The notes under the pieces were generated by a model. The model did no database searches, was not told the origin of the DNA, and saw only the letters and a program-made list of their open reading frames with translations. DNA of 64,000 bases from Schistosoma haematobium (taxonomy: Eukaryota; Platyhelminthes; Trematoda; Strigeidida; Schistosomatidae). Position numbers and translations under genes: made by a program. Location: contig NC_067200.1 in assembly GCF_000699445.3 (NCBI RefSeq), positions 13,973,256 to 14,037,255 on the forward strand, given 5' to 3'. Each line of letters starts with the position of its first letter. The stretch's first letter is position 1. Below, in pieces: positions 23,028 through 35,342 of the stretch.

Positions 23028-23312
23028 TCAAGAAACATGAATTAAAAAATAAACAACAGCATGATATTGAAGGTTCATCTCAAATATATATATTGATAGT
23101 AAAAATTGAAAGATTGGTTGTACAAAACTTTCGTGAATATGGATTACGCTAGCTTTGATAATATAGAAAAGACTAACTTGTGAATCAAACGATATATTTG
23201 ATAGAACATTATTTGTAGCTTTAAAAGCTTTATTCAACTCAACTTGATAGTCTACGTCCATCAAGTAAGAAAGAATAGAACTCTTAATCACTTTTATCTG
23301 TCTTTTTCTCAA
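23028..23312 (-). pseudogene. Penelope-like element, C-terminal GIY-YIG fragment
   Basis: The minus-strand 94-residue frame contains IKSSILSYLMDVDYQVELNK followed by AFKATNNV and IKASVIHIHESFVQP. This spacing (a conserved SSIL.H/YL segment, an F-K segment, then a leucine/isoleucine-rich helix and a K/Q-F/Y-VQP ending) is that of the C-terminal half of GIY-YIG endonuclease domains in Penelope-like retroelements. The RT part is absent. The call is by eye and moderate. Confidence 0.5.
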
Positions 23313-23329
23313 CTAATATAGGTGGTGTT

Positions 23330-24590
23330 CTACTGTATCTTGACAGACTTGTGAAACTTTACACCCTATATAAATATATATGACGCATATTTGGTCATCT
23401 AGGTAATATCAATTGTATGGTATCATGACCTAGATTCAGTGTTTTGAGAATTAGAATACCTACGATACGCCAAATAAATATGAGCGACTTTTGTATCATT
23501 CTTCTAAGTTCGAATTATCATTCTTTGTGTTCTGTTCCATTGAAAAATTTGGATAAATCTACAAATTATCTCATCGTCTAATCCTATTTGAAGTTGATAT
23601 CATTCTAATCAAAAGTACTTTAAACCGCGTACTGTTAAACTCATTCCTAGATATCAAAATTAAACATTGTATCTCTTGTAGCATTTCGATAAACTTGTCT
23701 CATCAGTCAAATATGAAGTAGACAACTGGACTATTAGACATACAAAAGTTTTATATTTCATGTAACTGGAATAGTGATGAACTCATATATTGAGTAATAT
23801 ATATAAGCTTTATTGCTCAAAAGATCTGAACTAATCAATCTCATTTTAAAATGAGCTAAATGCTTGAAATTCTTTATTAAAGATCTTTAATAATGACACA
23901 TAGGCTTGGTAATCATTTAAAGCATATGATTCATGTTATTTCCATTTGAACTAAATTACATAACAAATTCTAATCAAACTAATTTATTGTTATAACTTGT
24001 CGTTTTTGATTATGCTACTTGTTATGTCTGGTCGTCGTTGATTGTTATGTCGGAAACTCTTATCGCTTATACTCGTAACGAGGGACCTCTGGAACTGACA
24101 AGTAATAATATTTATAAATAAGTTATGGGTTAATTATGAACATAATAGTTGGTAGTCATGACTCGTTATCTCCTATGTACTCCATATCTCACCTGTTAGA
24201 TTTATTCATCACTTAAAACTTATTGTTGGTGTTGTTAGGAGGTCTATTTTTAGTTATGTCAATAATGATTACTACCTGATTAACAAACATTTTAAAATGT
24301 TATTTTAATATCATTATCTAACTATTGAAAAACACTATACAAGTGAAAATAGACATCGTTCTATGTCATTTAACAATTAGATTTCAATATTTGATTTAGA
24401 ATAGCTGTCATAAACGTTGTATGTCTAGAATCAGAAATAATATATTGTTCTCAACTATAGGTTGATAATGAATGATTTACTACATTGGAAAGTCTCTATT
24501 ATTGGCCAATACTGTAATTTAGTGGAGGCAAACAATTTAATCTGTTGTTGTACCACACCAATTTCAAAACTTTACTATATTTTTAAATTC
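23330..24590. other. no recognised gene
   Basis: About 1.26 kb of AT-rich DNA. No SINE, LTR or coding frame was recognised. It may include decayed Penelope-like sequence next to the fragment at 23028-23312. Confidence 0.35.
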
Positions 24591-24591
24591 T

Positions 24592-25128
24592 AACAGTTGA
24601 ATTCACGGGTTTATCTAAGCTAAACCACCTTTGAGAACCTGGAAGGATTGGACGACCGTTTCATCCTAGTATGGAACTCCTGAGTAGTGCGCATTCACGA
24701 TCCTGTACGTGATACTCAAACCCAGAACCTTCGGTCATACACGTGAACGTTCATCCTCTAGTCCACTGAGCCAGTATCCAACAGTATTAATGTCTAACTT
24801 CAACCAATCATTGATCTTTCACAATCCTTCATCCATTGTCTAAGGTGGATAACTGTCTCCATTCGACACGGATTGGATTCTATTGATCATAGCTTCTCAC
24901 TAAAACTCCAAGAAGTTCATCTTGAAGCTAGTCATTAATAAGCCCATAATCGACTCATGAATTTACCTATTAAAATGACTATCATCTCCATAAATCCACC
25001 TTCTGATTTAAACTGTCAGGTAATGTTGAGGAGTCCTACAATAGGATGAAATGACCGTCCGATGCTTCCAGGTTTTTCATGGTAGTCTAACATTAATTAA
25101 CTCATCATCTCAACTAATGAAATGTTTC
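24592..25128. mobile_element. SINE-B fold-back pair
   Basis: Minus-strand copy 24592-24955 and plus-strand ribozyme and tail copy 24956-25128. Both ribozymes are damaged (for example TGAAAT for CGAAAC on the right). The plus arm lacks the tRNA-like part. Confidence 0.7.
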
Positions 25129-25490
25129 TATCGGTAATGTTTCTTTTTTTGTTTAACGAACATGTTACTTATTTCTCACACTTGGATAAGTTTACAATTA
25201 GCTAATTTGTGATTAATTAAACATTCATATCAATAACCTACTGATCACAGCAGGTATAAAGCTGATAAAACTGTTATTTCATTACTAATTATACAAGTGG
25301 AAAACAATGTTAAAGGAATGGTAAAGTTTCCGGTATAGAAAATCACAATGTTGATCATTAATTTAAAAAAAAATATGTAACTACGTAAGTTAAACTATGT
25401 CATATTGAAAATTTTACCGGCAACTACAAAAAAATGTTTACAGAATAATTAAATCAATAAAATAATGTTTATATGAATTGATAAGAGTAA
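25129..25490. other. no recognised feature
   Basis: AT-rich. Confidence 0.4.
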
Positions 25491-25790
25491 AAACAATGTT
25501 TAACGATAAGACGTACTTCTTTTGTACGCATAGTTCTGGTTTAAGCTCCTGGATGGTAAGAGCTTCGATTATTTTTAAGAGTTGGATACGAAGAAATCTG
25601 GGTAGATTTGAACGAACAACAACCTTAAAATCAGATTGTGGATCTGTAGAATGGTTACAGTCGATTAGGTGTTCAAGTATAGAACTCCTAACTGCTTTCC
25701 TTTCATCCTTATAGAACCGAGCTGAGATATGTTCCCGTATCCGAGTTGAAAGTGAGCGCTGGCTACGTCTTATCGTTATCGTTACCTTGG
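25491..25790 (-). pseudogene. Penelope-like element, GIY-YIG domain fragment
   Basis: On the minus strand an open stretch reads RSLSTRIREHISARF, later SSILEHLIDCNHSTDPQSDF, then LLKIIEALTIQELKPELCVQ and KKYV. The R..EH motif, the S-I-L-E-H-L...C-x-H segment and the final E-L-K-P helix are the order seen in GIY-YIG endonucleases fused to Penelope-like reverse transcriptases. The GIY-YIG strand and the RT are missing upstream, so this is a relic. The enzyme would nick target DNA for retrotransposition. Confidence 0.6.
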
Positions 25791-25890
25791 CCTTAATAAT
25801 TTTGATTATCTTATTATTAAAACAATGTTTGTTAATTCATCATAAATAATATAAAACTTCATCAATTTCAGTTGTTATATCACAATAGTA

Positions 25891-26168
25891 GAGCTGTGGT
25901 GTGTGCTACTTATATTGATATAAGTAGTATATAACTCGAGTCAGGAATGTAATGTCTGGCAAGAGAAGATTGGGAAGATCAAGAAAGGAAGAGCGGGAGT
26001 AGAAAGCAATTAGTATAGAAATGCAAGAACAATGAAGTTCGAGACAATTATTGAATATTTTGCAAATTAGGTATTATAGTATGGTTATTCTATTTTACCA
26101 AGTAACTCTGTAATTTTGTGGCGAATATAATTCGCTTGCCCCCACCCGTGTTCAGTCCACTACATAGC
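25891..26168 (-). mobile_element. LTR-4 copy
   Basis: Unit 25895-26164 with ends TGTGGTG and CACTACA, and the terminal hairpin TACTTATATTGATATAAGTA at its left side. Flanks GAGC and TAGC share three of four bases, a decayed target duplication. Confidence 0.7.
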
Positions 26169-26251
26169 TAGATGGAATTATTAAGACAAAACAAAGATCA
26201 ATGCGTGCAATAACAGTATTTGTAATAGCACTATAGAGTACGCTACTTGTT

Positions 26252-26585
26252 GGACACGGTGAGTCTACCTAAGAGAGTTGGAAAATCCTGATTCCAAACC
26301 AATAGTGTACATAGGCTCCAGTATCTTGAAGGAATAAATGGAGTATGAACCTATTGTTGGTCACCGGCTACCATGAAATTGCATTTCCTTACGATGCTCC
26401 ACTGCCTTGGGGATCAGACCTTTAGGTCGAAGGCTCCGGATGTGGTCCCTTAAGAAAACTACCTGCTTCGGTTTGGGCATACGGGCAGTATCTCAGCCGT
26501 CACAGAAATTGAATGGTTTATGTGGCGCATAAATTTTTGGTGCTTCTTTGTACCAATGTCTATGTGTTAAAATAAATAAATAAAC
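26252..26585 (+). mobile_element. D-repeat, 5'-truncated
   Basis: Starts near GGACACGGTGAGTCTACC and follows the family to CTTTGTACCAATGTCTATG with tail AAATAAATAAATAA. Shorter at the 5' side than 7785-8290, same 3' end. Confidence 0.75.
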
Positions 26586-27299
26586 GCTACTTATATTTAC
26601 GGATTGAAATAGTATGTTACACTGGACAGATGTAGAGTATATAAGAAGATAAAATTGAGAAGACTGAAATAAAGGAAATAGAAAAGAAAACTGTAAGTAA
26701 TCAAAATAACAACAGCAATGAATGAACAATTGATCTTGTAAGAGACAATTTTAAAAAAAAGATGTATAAATGATGTACTTCACTAAACAATGAATTGGTC
26801 TACCCTACCTCACTTTCCGTTCACAACAGTAGTAGTAGCAGTAGTATAAGTTGTAGGAAATAATAGGTATAAACAACATGATATGACATGATAATTGGTA
26901 TAAGAAAACTGTATAACTCAGGATCTGAAGGAAGATAAAGAATAAATACACTTGTTCCACTGATACTGATTCCGTGATATATTACATGATTTATTACTTG
27001 GTCTTAGTTGTAAAATATAAGTAAGAATGAAATTTACAAGGTAAGGATAATTGTACAATAATAGTCAAAGAACAATCATTAATGACATATGTACCACAGA
27101 AGTTAAAAATATGTTTCACTTGATCTCCTGTCACTGTTGAATTCACTAGACTTTTTGTCTTGATTGTAAAGCTTTTATCATCATTTAGAACAATATCACA
27201 TAGGATGTATACTTTTCATTTATTCGGCACATGCTAAACTCTTACCTTCTTATGAATTTGCTTTCAAGAGTTGACATAAGTCGTATTAATTCTGTATTC
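26586..27299. other. no recognised gene
   Basis: AT-rich. A short AGT/AGC triplet run lies at 26828-26848. No domain in the small frames. Confidence 0.4.
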
Positions 27300-27565
27300 A
27301 TACTGTAGTGAAAGAGAATACAAGAGAGGATAACCGAATTATATTTAGCACAAAATTACAGAGTTACTTGGTAAAATAGAATAACCATACTATAATACCT
27401 AATTTGCAAAATATTCAATAATTGTCTCGAACTTCATTGTTTTTGCATTTCCATACTAATTGCTTTTTATTCTCGCTCTTCCTTTCTTGATCTTCCCAAT
27501 CTTCTTCTGCCAGACATTGCGCTCCTGACTACTTATGTCATTATAAGTAGCACGCATCACAATAC
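27300..27565 (+). mobile_element. LTR-4 copy with 4-bp target duplication
   Basis: Unit 27304-27561 (258 bp) begins TGTAGTGAAAG and ends CATCACA. Flanked by exact ATAC (27300-27303 and 27562-27565). The terminal hairpin is partly kept (ACTTATGTCATTATAAGT). Confidence 0.78.
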
Positions 27566-27746
27566 GTCCATGTTATTTTGTCAACTTTTGGCTATGTTAC
27601 TAATTATTTTTATCCATAATGAGCAGACAAAATGGATTTATGGTAAATGGAAGTAAATGCTGTGTTGCAAGAAATGTTTGGGAGTTTTTTTTTAAAAAAA
27701 CTTTCTCCAACTTAAATTTTAAGATTTTTGAGATCATGCTAAGATC

Positions 27747-28152
27747 TGTAGTTGTATGTATGGATTAGTTTCAGTGTTACAGTATCGGCAATTCACGCTA
27801 TCCGTTATTTTTTGTATATAAAGGTGGCAGGAGCGCTCTCTCGGGTTAGCACAGCGCTCCTCACATTCGATAGGAGTGATTTTGTATACAATTTGCATTT
27901 TTTCTTTTTCAGCATACATGTCCCTCAGCAACCGTGTTGTATTATGAACAATATCCAAAAGCACACATGATCAATAAAAGATACAAAGCTGTGAGGAATA
28001 ATAAACGTGACAGGTGCATTTTCTGAGTTTCATCAGAGTTGTTCGCTGTCGCCATTCAGGTGCAGTAGTATATCTTTAGTATGATTTACTCCTAAAGAAA
28101 TGAATTCAGCCATAATATGGTTGTTTAGCTGTGAACCGATTATCTTACTACA
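27747..28152 (+). mobile_element. possible old LTR with TATA box
   Basis: Starts TGTAGTTG and ends ACTACA. Flanks GATC and GATT share three of four bases. A TATA-like TGTATATAAAGG at about 27814-27825 and CAATAAAA near 27970 would be U3 promoter and R polyadenylation signals. No second copy is recognised, so this is weak. Confidence 0.3.
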
Positions 28153-28489
28153 GATTTGTTTGAAAGAATTGATAAACTAATCACATGGCTTTGTAAAATG
28201 ATATCATGCTCTGGGAAGTTCGTTAAACAAGTTTTATGTTAGAGACCTGCTTAGTCACATGTAAAAGGTTAAACTGCTGAGAAACTGAGGGAGCGAACTT
28301 TCAATACATCAAATCGTTTCTAAACTTCATTCTTGTATATATCTACCCTTAAAACATTTGCTTATATTTTTGTGTGGACATTTATTTTGACGCCAACTGC
28401 ATCAGACTGTAGTGCTATCAAAGGGCTCACCATCTGGAATTCATACTGTGGACTACACTGCGAATTCGCAATTAGTCCCTTTGATAAAT

Positions 28490-28840
28490 TTCGATAATGT
28501 AATAAGAAGACGAAGATTATCACAATTATGTGACATATTAGCGCAATACATTTCGAGCAATCTGATCACACATATACTTGTTAAGAGCATTTATATATAA
28601 AAATAAAAGGTCAACTAGACTGGAAACGGGTAAGAGGAGATAAGGATAATGATAAGAGTGATAATAATAATGTGAGCACAATTCGAAACCTAATCACTCT
28701 GGATAATAAGTCAATATTACCAGGGTAGGTTTAAGGTAAGAACAAACTGTTTTTGAACACACAAAGGGGGTTTGAATTTTCGTATGGCTATGGCTTCAAG
28801 TGTAAAAGAGCGTATACTAAGGTTTATTGATTTGGGTTTT
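28490..28840 (+). repeat. unclassified repeat J, copy 1
   Basis: Homologous with 37650-37930, sharing GCGCAATACA, GAAACC, GATAATAAG, GAGGG/GGGGG and TATGGCTA(T/A)GGCTTCAA blocks in order. No coding meaning is seen. Copy 2 lies directly upstream of the gag remnant, so it may be the leader or LTR-proximal part of a Gypsy-like element. Confidence 0.5.
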
Positions 28841-29236
28841 GCAAGTATCTAACTAACTAATGATTTGTAGACCTAATTTATAATTTTCAATATTATCCAT
28901 TATATCACAAATATTACCTTGATAAATGTTATTCAACTAAGTATCTACTGTTTACTACGACTGTATAATAACTAATATCTGTTATTCATTCCAACGGAAT
29001 AAGACAACAAATCAATGTAAAGAAGAAAACAGGATTATAGAAGACTGCTTTATCCATCATGCATCAATTAAATGCCAACTTTAATTATAATAATAATAAT
29101 AAATTACAATTCAATTTCAATTTTCGATCAATCAATAAGTTTGAGTGAATTAACTTTATCGATTAATCGATTATTTAATGTGTGTAAATAAATTGCACAA
29201 TCAATAAATCTATTGATTTATCTGAGAAATACAATT
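28841..29236. other. no recognised feature
   Basis: AT-rich with an ATA-rich stretch near 29085-29100. Confidence 0.4.
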
Positions 29237-29675
29237 TATTGCCCCCAAATGCCCTGGTATGCTCTCACATGGCCACGCGTATATAGCCTCTGCCAGGGAA
29301 GTCCTTCTCACTGCCTTCTCGTGGCACCAGTGTTGTTTACGAAAATGAGGGGACGAAAACCGAATGTCCGGCGCTTTAACTGGATTCCAAACCAATGGTG
29401 TACATGGACTCCATTATCCTACGGGAACAAATGGCTTGTGAACCAGTCGTTGGTCACCGGCTACCATGGGAATGCATCTCCTCACGATTCTCCACTGCCT
29501 TCTAGATCAGAACTTTAGGTCAAAGGCTCGGGAGTGGCCCCTATGAAAACCACCTGTTTCTCTCTGAGCACCCGGGCAGTATCACAGCCCTCACACAAAT
29601 CGAATGATTTATGAGGCGCATATGTATTTGGTGCCTCCTTGTACCAATATTTATGTTTAAATAAAATAAAATAAT
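29237..29675 (+). mobile_element. D-repeat copy
   Basis: Starts GCCCCCAAATGCCCTGG, with an internal deletion relative to 7785-8290 after GCGCTTTAAC. Ends CTTGTACCAATATTTATG with an AAATAAAATAAAA tail. Confidence 0.75.
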
Positions 29676-29865
29676 GTATTTATTTTCTGTTCAAATATCT
29701 TTCTAATAAAGGATAACAAACAAAACAATATATGATTCATTTCTTTTAGTAATAACTAATTATATCAGTATATTTCAATGATAGTTTCATGATTACTTTT
29801 GAAGTTTTGATATTCTTACATAATACTATCATTGAAATGATATGATATTATTATTGTTTAATATA

Positions 29866-30495
29866 ATAGTATCATATTTGATGGCGAAACTGTGGAAGAT
29901 GTGTAATCCTTCATGTACCTGGGAAGCATCATTGATGAACATGAAGGATCAGATGCGGACGTAAAGACGAGGATTGGTAAGGCGAGGGCCACATTCTTAC
30001 AACTGATGAATATATAGGACTCAAAACAACTGTCATCTAATATCAACGTCAGGATAGTTCCATCATACGAAGCTGAAACTTGTAGGATTACCACAATCAT
30101 CATCAAAAATCTACAAGTATTTGTAAAAAATTATCTACACAACATACTAAATATCCGTTAGCTTGATACCATCATCAACAGTCTACTGTGGGAGAGAACA
30201 AACCAGCTTCCAACTGAAGAGAAAATTAAGAAAAGACGCTGGAAGTGAATAGGACACAACGAGGAAATCATCAGACTGTATCACGAGACGAGCACTAATT
30301 TGAAATGCTGAATGGAAATGGAAAAGAGGAAGGCTGAAGAACATACAAGTTTGAGAATCGGAATCAAACATGAAAATGATGAATAGCAACTGAAAAGAAC
30401 TGGGAAGGATTGCCCAGGACAGAGTTGGATGGAGAGTGCTGGTGAGCGGACTATGCTCTTTCACGAGTGGCAACAGGCATACGTAAATAAGTATA
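29866..30495 (+). pseudogene. RTE-A 3' half, decayed
   Basis: The thumb-region coding block (GGCGAAACTGTGGAAGATGT, then the equivalent of a YLGSIIDEH motif) is followed by the C-terminal region with many stops. The tail is only a short GTAAATAAGTA. It keeps the segment deleted in the 4350-5215 copy. Confidence 0.75.
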
Positions 30496-30754
30496 AAGAT
30501 GTTTCAATATTATTCTCTGTAAAAATTCAAGAACTATTAGTATTACACAAATATTTGACTACTTTACATTATTTCTACAATACTATTGTAAATGTAATCT
30601 AATCATATCTCATTAAAAAGAAGGTTTCAACAATCGATTAACTTTGATATGATAATAATACAATCACAAATATCATAGAACTGTTTTTATCATTCTAATA
30701 TCCAAATTCACATTTGTATTCTCACTTTGATGAAACAGTTTTACAAATTACTAG

Positions 30755-31002
30755 TATGGGGTTGTGGAGATTATTAAGTTTTTGGGTGAGATCATGAACC
30801 GATTGATGTTAGACCACCTTCGGAAGCCTGGAAGTACTGGAAGGCCGTTTCGTCCTATTGTGGAACTGCTCAGCAGTGATCACTCGCGATTCCGCTTTCA
30901 GGAGTCGAACCTAGGGCCTTCGATCTCGCGCGCGAACGCTTAACCAACTGGACCACTAAGCCGGCATCCAATGGTGATAGTGTCTAGCATCAACTTAATA
31001 AT
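30755..31002 (-). mobile_element. SINE-B, left arm of fold-back
   Basis: Minus-strand tail, ribozyme (CTGAGCAG, core broken), B box and A-box part. Meets the plus-strand copy near 31003. Confidence 0.75.
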
Positions 31003-31393
31003 CTCCACGACCCCATATACTGGTAATTAACATGTGCTCACTAGTGACTAGCTTCGTGAGGGAATTCTCGGAGCTCCAGTGAGAAGCCGTGACCAATGGA
31101 GCTAATCCGTGTCGGGTAGAGACAGGTGTCGACCTCAGTACAATGAGAGATGGTCGCACAATTTCGTGGATTGGTTGATGTTAGATACTATCGCCATTGG
31201 ATGCCGGCTCAGTGGTCCAGTAGGTTAAGCATTCGCGCGCGAGACTGATATATCCAGGATTCGAATCCCGTGAGCGGGATCGTGGATGCGCACTGCTGAG
31301 GAGCCCCACAACAGGACGAAACGGTCGTCCAGTGTTTCCAGGTTTTCATTGGTGGTCTAACATCAATCCGTTCATGATCTCAATCAAAAAGTT
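31003..31393 (+). mobile_element. SINE-B, full-length representative
   Basis: From the previous-unit tail (AATCTCCACGACCCCATAT) through GTGCTCACTAGTGACTAGC, the 5' body, A-box block GCTCAGTGGTCCAGTAGG (31207-31224), B box GGATTCGAATCC (about 31258-31269), hammerhead (31285-31345) and tail to TCATGATCTCAA. The start repeats the family's tail, so monomers were once tandem. Confidence 0.85.
31285..31345 (+). ncRNA. hammerhead ribozyme, SINE-B type, core intact
   Basis: CUGAGGAG at 31296-31303, CGAAAC, palindromic-type stem III and GUC cleavage site. Stem I GCACUG pairs with CAGUGU. Stem II carries one C-A mismatch. All invariant bases are present. Confidence 0.75.
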
Positions 31394-31804
31394 TTTCAAA
31401 TTTACGAATCTTAAATAAACGTTTATGAATAACAGTGTAGTAGTGTAAAAGTAACACGGCTGCCTAAGCAATTTTGTAAGCTTATCTTACATCAACAATA
31501 ACTTATGATTACTGTGAAGAAATCTTATATTCATAAGTAACAGTTTGTCAATCATTTTCAACACTAATATTCATCTTAATTTCTTTATTGTGTAAACAAA
31601 CTTCAAAACTTTCATTAACATGAATTTATTTATAATTATATAAGTATAATGTTATTGTTTATTCATAGAAGAAACAATTTTTAATATCATTCTATATAAT
31701 CAAATTGAAAGTAATGAATTCCATAATGTTATATAATCTAATTGAAAACATGAACATGTGATATTAGTGTAATTTAAATATTAAACTTTGATCAACATAT
31801 ATAG

Positions 31805-32377
31805 ATATATAGTTGAATTCATGAGTTTGTTGAAGCTAGACCATCATATAAAGCTTTGAAGTACTGGATGATCGTTTCGTCCTATTGTGGAACTCCTCAG
31901 TAGTGCACATCTACGATCCCGACTCGCGAGATTCGAACTCAGGACCTATCAGTCTCGTGCACGAACGGCTAACCATTAGATCATTGAGCCAGTATCCAAC
32001 GGTGGTAATGTCTAACTTCAACTAATCCACCAAAATTGAGCGACACATTCAACCTTGTCTACAATGAGATACTATCTCATGACAGACCTGGTTAAACTCT
32101 ACTGTTCACTTCTTCTCATTAGAAATTCAGGAGGTACCTCTTGAACCCAATCACTCGTGAGCATATGTTGATTAATATCAGAAGGTTTTTTTGTGGATAT
32201 TATAGTAATCTCAATGGTTGAGATCATGAATCAATCGAAACTAGACCACCATGGTAAGCTTGGAAGCACTGAACGGCAGTTTCGTTCTGTTGTGAAATTA
32301 TTCAGCAGTGCGCATCCACGACCCCGCCATGCGAGATTTGAACCCAGTACATATCAGTCTCGCGCGCGAGCGCTTAA
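31805..32377 (-). mobile_element. SINE-B tandem (about 1.4 monomers)
   Basis: Two minus-strand units: equivalent tail blocks at about 31836 and 32240 are 404 bp apart, which gives the SINE-B monomer length. The left unit keeps CUGAGGAG, CGAAAC and an AUC cleavage triplet but has a mismatch at the stem I base. The right reads CTGAATAA. Confidence 0.75.
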
Positions 32378-32489
32378 ATAAATTATGAATATATCATGAA
32401 AACAAATATACTACTGAATTATTACTATAATTATTATCATTTAATTTGCACTGAGTTAAACTTCTATTCAAATTTACATTTATTATTAT

Positions 32490-33210
32490 TATATAGCCAT
32501 AGCCACTATCCAACTTTGCTTATAATCCTTGTAACTTAGTGGTAATATCAAGACAATCCGAACACGATTGTGCTTCTTACTTCCATCTAACCTTGGTATT
32601 TGAAATATAATTTCGTTCCTGTTCAACCGTATTCTGATTTGAGGATTTGTTCTGTGAATTAGTGTCCAACGATACTGAGAAATAGGAATGGCTGGGTCGT
32701 AATAAGAGAAATTATAATAGTCCTAAATTCCACTGCTAGCCACTACACATCTTTGCTTATAATCCTTGTGACTTACTGACAATATATACTAGCAATAAAT
32801 ACAGGATACACATATGCCAATAACAGATTGATCGATTGCAATCCTGAACATCAATGGGATGATTCATATAAACAATACCAAGCTAATTTAAACTTCACCC
32901 TATTGCACAAGCAAATAGCTATCAGGACTCAGTAGCTAAGTGGATAACGCGATAACGTTTAAAGCGAACGTTACTAGGTTCGAGTCTCAGAGTTATCATT
33001 AACTCTCAGATACAAGTACATTCAATTGATGAGTCCCAAAATAGGACGGAACACGCATTCTGGATCCCACTGCTAGATACTATCCATCTTTACTTATAAT
33101 CCTTGTGACTTACTGACAATACAATTCATACAGAATACACATAAGTCAATAATAGACTGATCAATTGCAGTCTTAAACATCAATGAAAAGATCCATTTAA
33201 ACACTATCGA
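32490..33210 (+). mobile_element. SINE-A tandem array
   Basis: Equivalent tail blocks (CTATCCA.CTTTGCTTATAAT) occur at about 32510, 32735 and 33077. The last two are about 343 bp apart, a full monomer; the first unit is internally deleted. The full unit has A-box-like and B-box (AGGTTCGAGTCTC) regions. Its ribozyme reads TTGATGAG and CGGAAC, so it is dead. Confidence 0.8.
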
Positions 33211-33289
33211 ATGAATATCAATGAATATACTTTCATTCTGATAATTTATTTTCAATTAAAACGAAACTTAATAGATTTATATTCGATTG

Positions 33290-33720
33290 GTGTTGTTTTA
33301 CTTGTATTTTCCCATTAATGTTTTTAGGACTGAAATTGATCAGTCTCTTATTGGCATATGTGCATCCATGTGCGGATCGCCTTGATATAGCCTTAAGTTA
33401 CAAGCTTTTTAATCAAAGATGAATAATGGCTAGCAGTGGCATCTAGGAATTAATAAATTTATTTTATTGATTTGATATTTTTATGTAATTTTTTTTCTTT
33501 TCTTTAGCAATCAATATCAGATTATGGATATTGGCTAGCATTGGAATCCAGGATGCGCGTTTCGTCCTATTTGGGACTCGTCAGTTGGATGTACTAACAT
33601 CTCAGAGTTGATGTTCACTCTGGAACTCGAACCCAGTACCGTCCGCTTCGAACGTCATCGCGTTATCCACTCAGCTACTGAGTCCTGATGGCCACTTGCT
33701 TGTGTAGTGGGGCGAAGCAT
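33290..33720 (-). mobile_element. SINE-A array on the opposite strand
   Basis: Minus-strand SINE-A: a partial unit (33290-33450) and a ribozyme plus tRNA-like unit (33520-33720) with A and B boxes (complement of GGGTTCGAGTTCC near 33617-33629). It faces the plus-strand array at 32490-33210. Confidence 0.75.
33541..33596 (-). ncRNA. hammerhead ribozyme, SINE-A type, core intact
   Basis: Minus strand: CUGACGAG (33584-33577), stem II GUCC/GGAC, CGAAAC, cleavage triplet AUC (33554-33552), which fits the NUH rule. Stem I CCAA pairs with CUGG through a G-U pair, less stable than the consensus. Confidence 0.7.
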
Positions 33721-33854
33721 TATCAGATTAGTATGAAAAACAGCACCTTTTTCTTTCTAAAAAAAAGAAGGTACAGTAAAATGTTAAAATGAAATTTATT
33801 TCATCACTTCAATTTTTTAAATTAACAAATAACATTGTAATTCGATAGAACTCC

Positions 33855-33965
33855 ACCTGTAGCTCTTCTAGAATTACTACCAGTCCCATGCTCGGGTAAA
33901 GGAGGAGGATTGAACATGGGGTTAGTGACCGCATCCCGAAGAAATCTAACTTGCTAAAAAACAAC
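33855..33965 (-). repeat. F-module copy
   Basis: Minus-strand match to 12074-12187: complement of CTCTAGAAGAGCTAC-like, CCTCCTCCTTTACC and GGTCGCTAAC blocks, ending at TTTTTTAGC. Confidence 0.6.
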
Positions 33966-34224
33966 GTTAAAAACAAAATGCTTATTCGATAGAACACAGT
34001 TTATGACGATCAGTGAAATGTAAGATACAAAGTTCATCTACTTAAATGAAGAAGTTAAACAATCACTGTAAACCCTTTACAGTGTGCTTTCATAAAATAT
34101 GATAACCATGCATTAAATACATTATTTGTAGATTTTATACATGCTTCATAATTATTTCAACTTTGTTGTTATTAAAATTGGTTTCTTTTTCAATTCTCTT
34201 CAATTGAATTTTCTCATTCTTCTG

Positions 34225-34295
34225 ATGTTAAACATTCACCTTCCGGTCAGTGTTATATATTACTTATATCTATCAATATAAGTAGCACACACCAT
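34225..34295 (+). repeat. LTR-4 3' end fragment
   Basis: Terminal hairpin TTACTTATATC...AATATAAGTAGCACAC and the end ACACCATAA. Upstream similarity (34100-34225) is too weak to delimit. Confidence 0.5.
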
Positions 34296-34509
34296 AATAT
34301 AAATGTTTAAGTAGTCACTCCGAGTTCTAAAGGTTTTATGTCTGATCTATGATACATTCTTTGTATTCTATTACTAATGAGTTCCACCTTCAAATGAAAT
34401 AGCTGTCAAAGGTTTCTCAAGTTTTAATGCTTCGTTTAAACTCTGAATATTTATGTAACTTTCCGATAGAATATGTGTCCGTTGACAAATATTATTTTAA
34501 ATATTGTAG

Positions 34510-34850
34510 AAATTTGAAACTTGTTATATCTTGTGGCCTTGCTTCTTATTAATATACAACGTAATGATACCGCCAATTAGAGAACAGTGGCTTATCGATC
34601 GGAATAATGACTCATAAAACCCATACGAGTATCCTTCTTCCTGCCTAGACCTGCCTCTTAAGTCCAGAACACCAATCTCAGCCTCTGCAATACGAATCAT
34701 GTATTTCAAACGTATTGAGTGTATATACAAACCAAATAGATCATATCACACCACAGAATAAAGAACAGCATTTGTACAAGATCTATTCAAAAGTGGCTGT
34801 GAATGTGAGAGACTGTAATTAATAGACTGGGCAGAACTCAAGAACGGTAA
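34510..34850 (-). repeat. unclassified repeat I, copy 1
   Basis: Homologous with 53900-54195 (AATACGAATCATGTATTTCAA, CATTTGTACAAGATCTATTC). On the minus strand it has a TATA-like GTATATACACTC, so an LTR promoter is possible. No coding frame recognised. Confidence 0.45.
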
Positions 34851-35342
34851 ATCGTCTAACAACAGACTATGGATCAAAATAAAGTTTATGCTAAGGGAAA
34901 GATGAATATGCCTCGTTTAGTTGCTTAACAATTATACAATAAAAAATATATGTTAGTCCATAAATGGATCCCAACAGTTACCATTTATTCTTCTTGTTGG
35001 GATATAACAAAACTGAAAGTATCAAATAAACATAACTATAGTCAGATTATAGTCGAATAAACAAGATTGAAAAATTCGATACATTTTCATTCATTTTTGT
35101 TCTTGAAAATTAAAGTTAAAATGGAAATTTTTTGTGTTTCTACACGGAAATCCTTGTACATATCCTTGTTGTACGAACAATCAGAAAAACACTTATACAG
35201 AAAATTTACATGGTACTAGATAAGATTTAAGTGTTTCCCTTTATACACAAAAGAAATGAATGTTACAGAACAAATTCATTTTTTCAGTGTCCTATCAATA
35301 TGTTATGTGTATTTTTGTATGTGACCATCTACACTCAATAGT
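34851..35342. other. no recognised feature
   Basis: AT-rich. Confidence 0.4.

Noticed and set aside
28412..28600. Frame whose DNA AATGTAATAAGAAGACGA matches the start of the RTE-A frame at 63658
   Set aside because: Only about 25-30 bp match and the protein does not continue as RT. Likely a short retroelement scrap or chance; not enough to annotate.
18375..33720. Regularly spaced repeats as a CRISPR-like array
   Set aside because: Units are 325-404 bp SINE monomers with no unique spacers, in a eukaryotic repeat setting.
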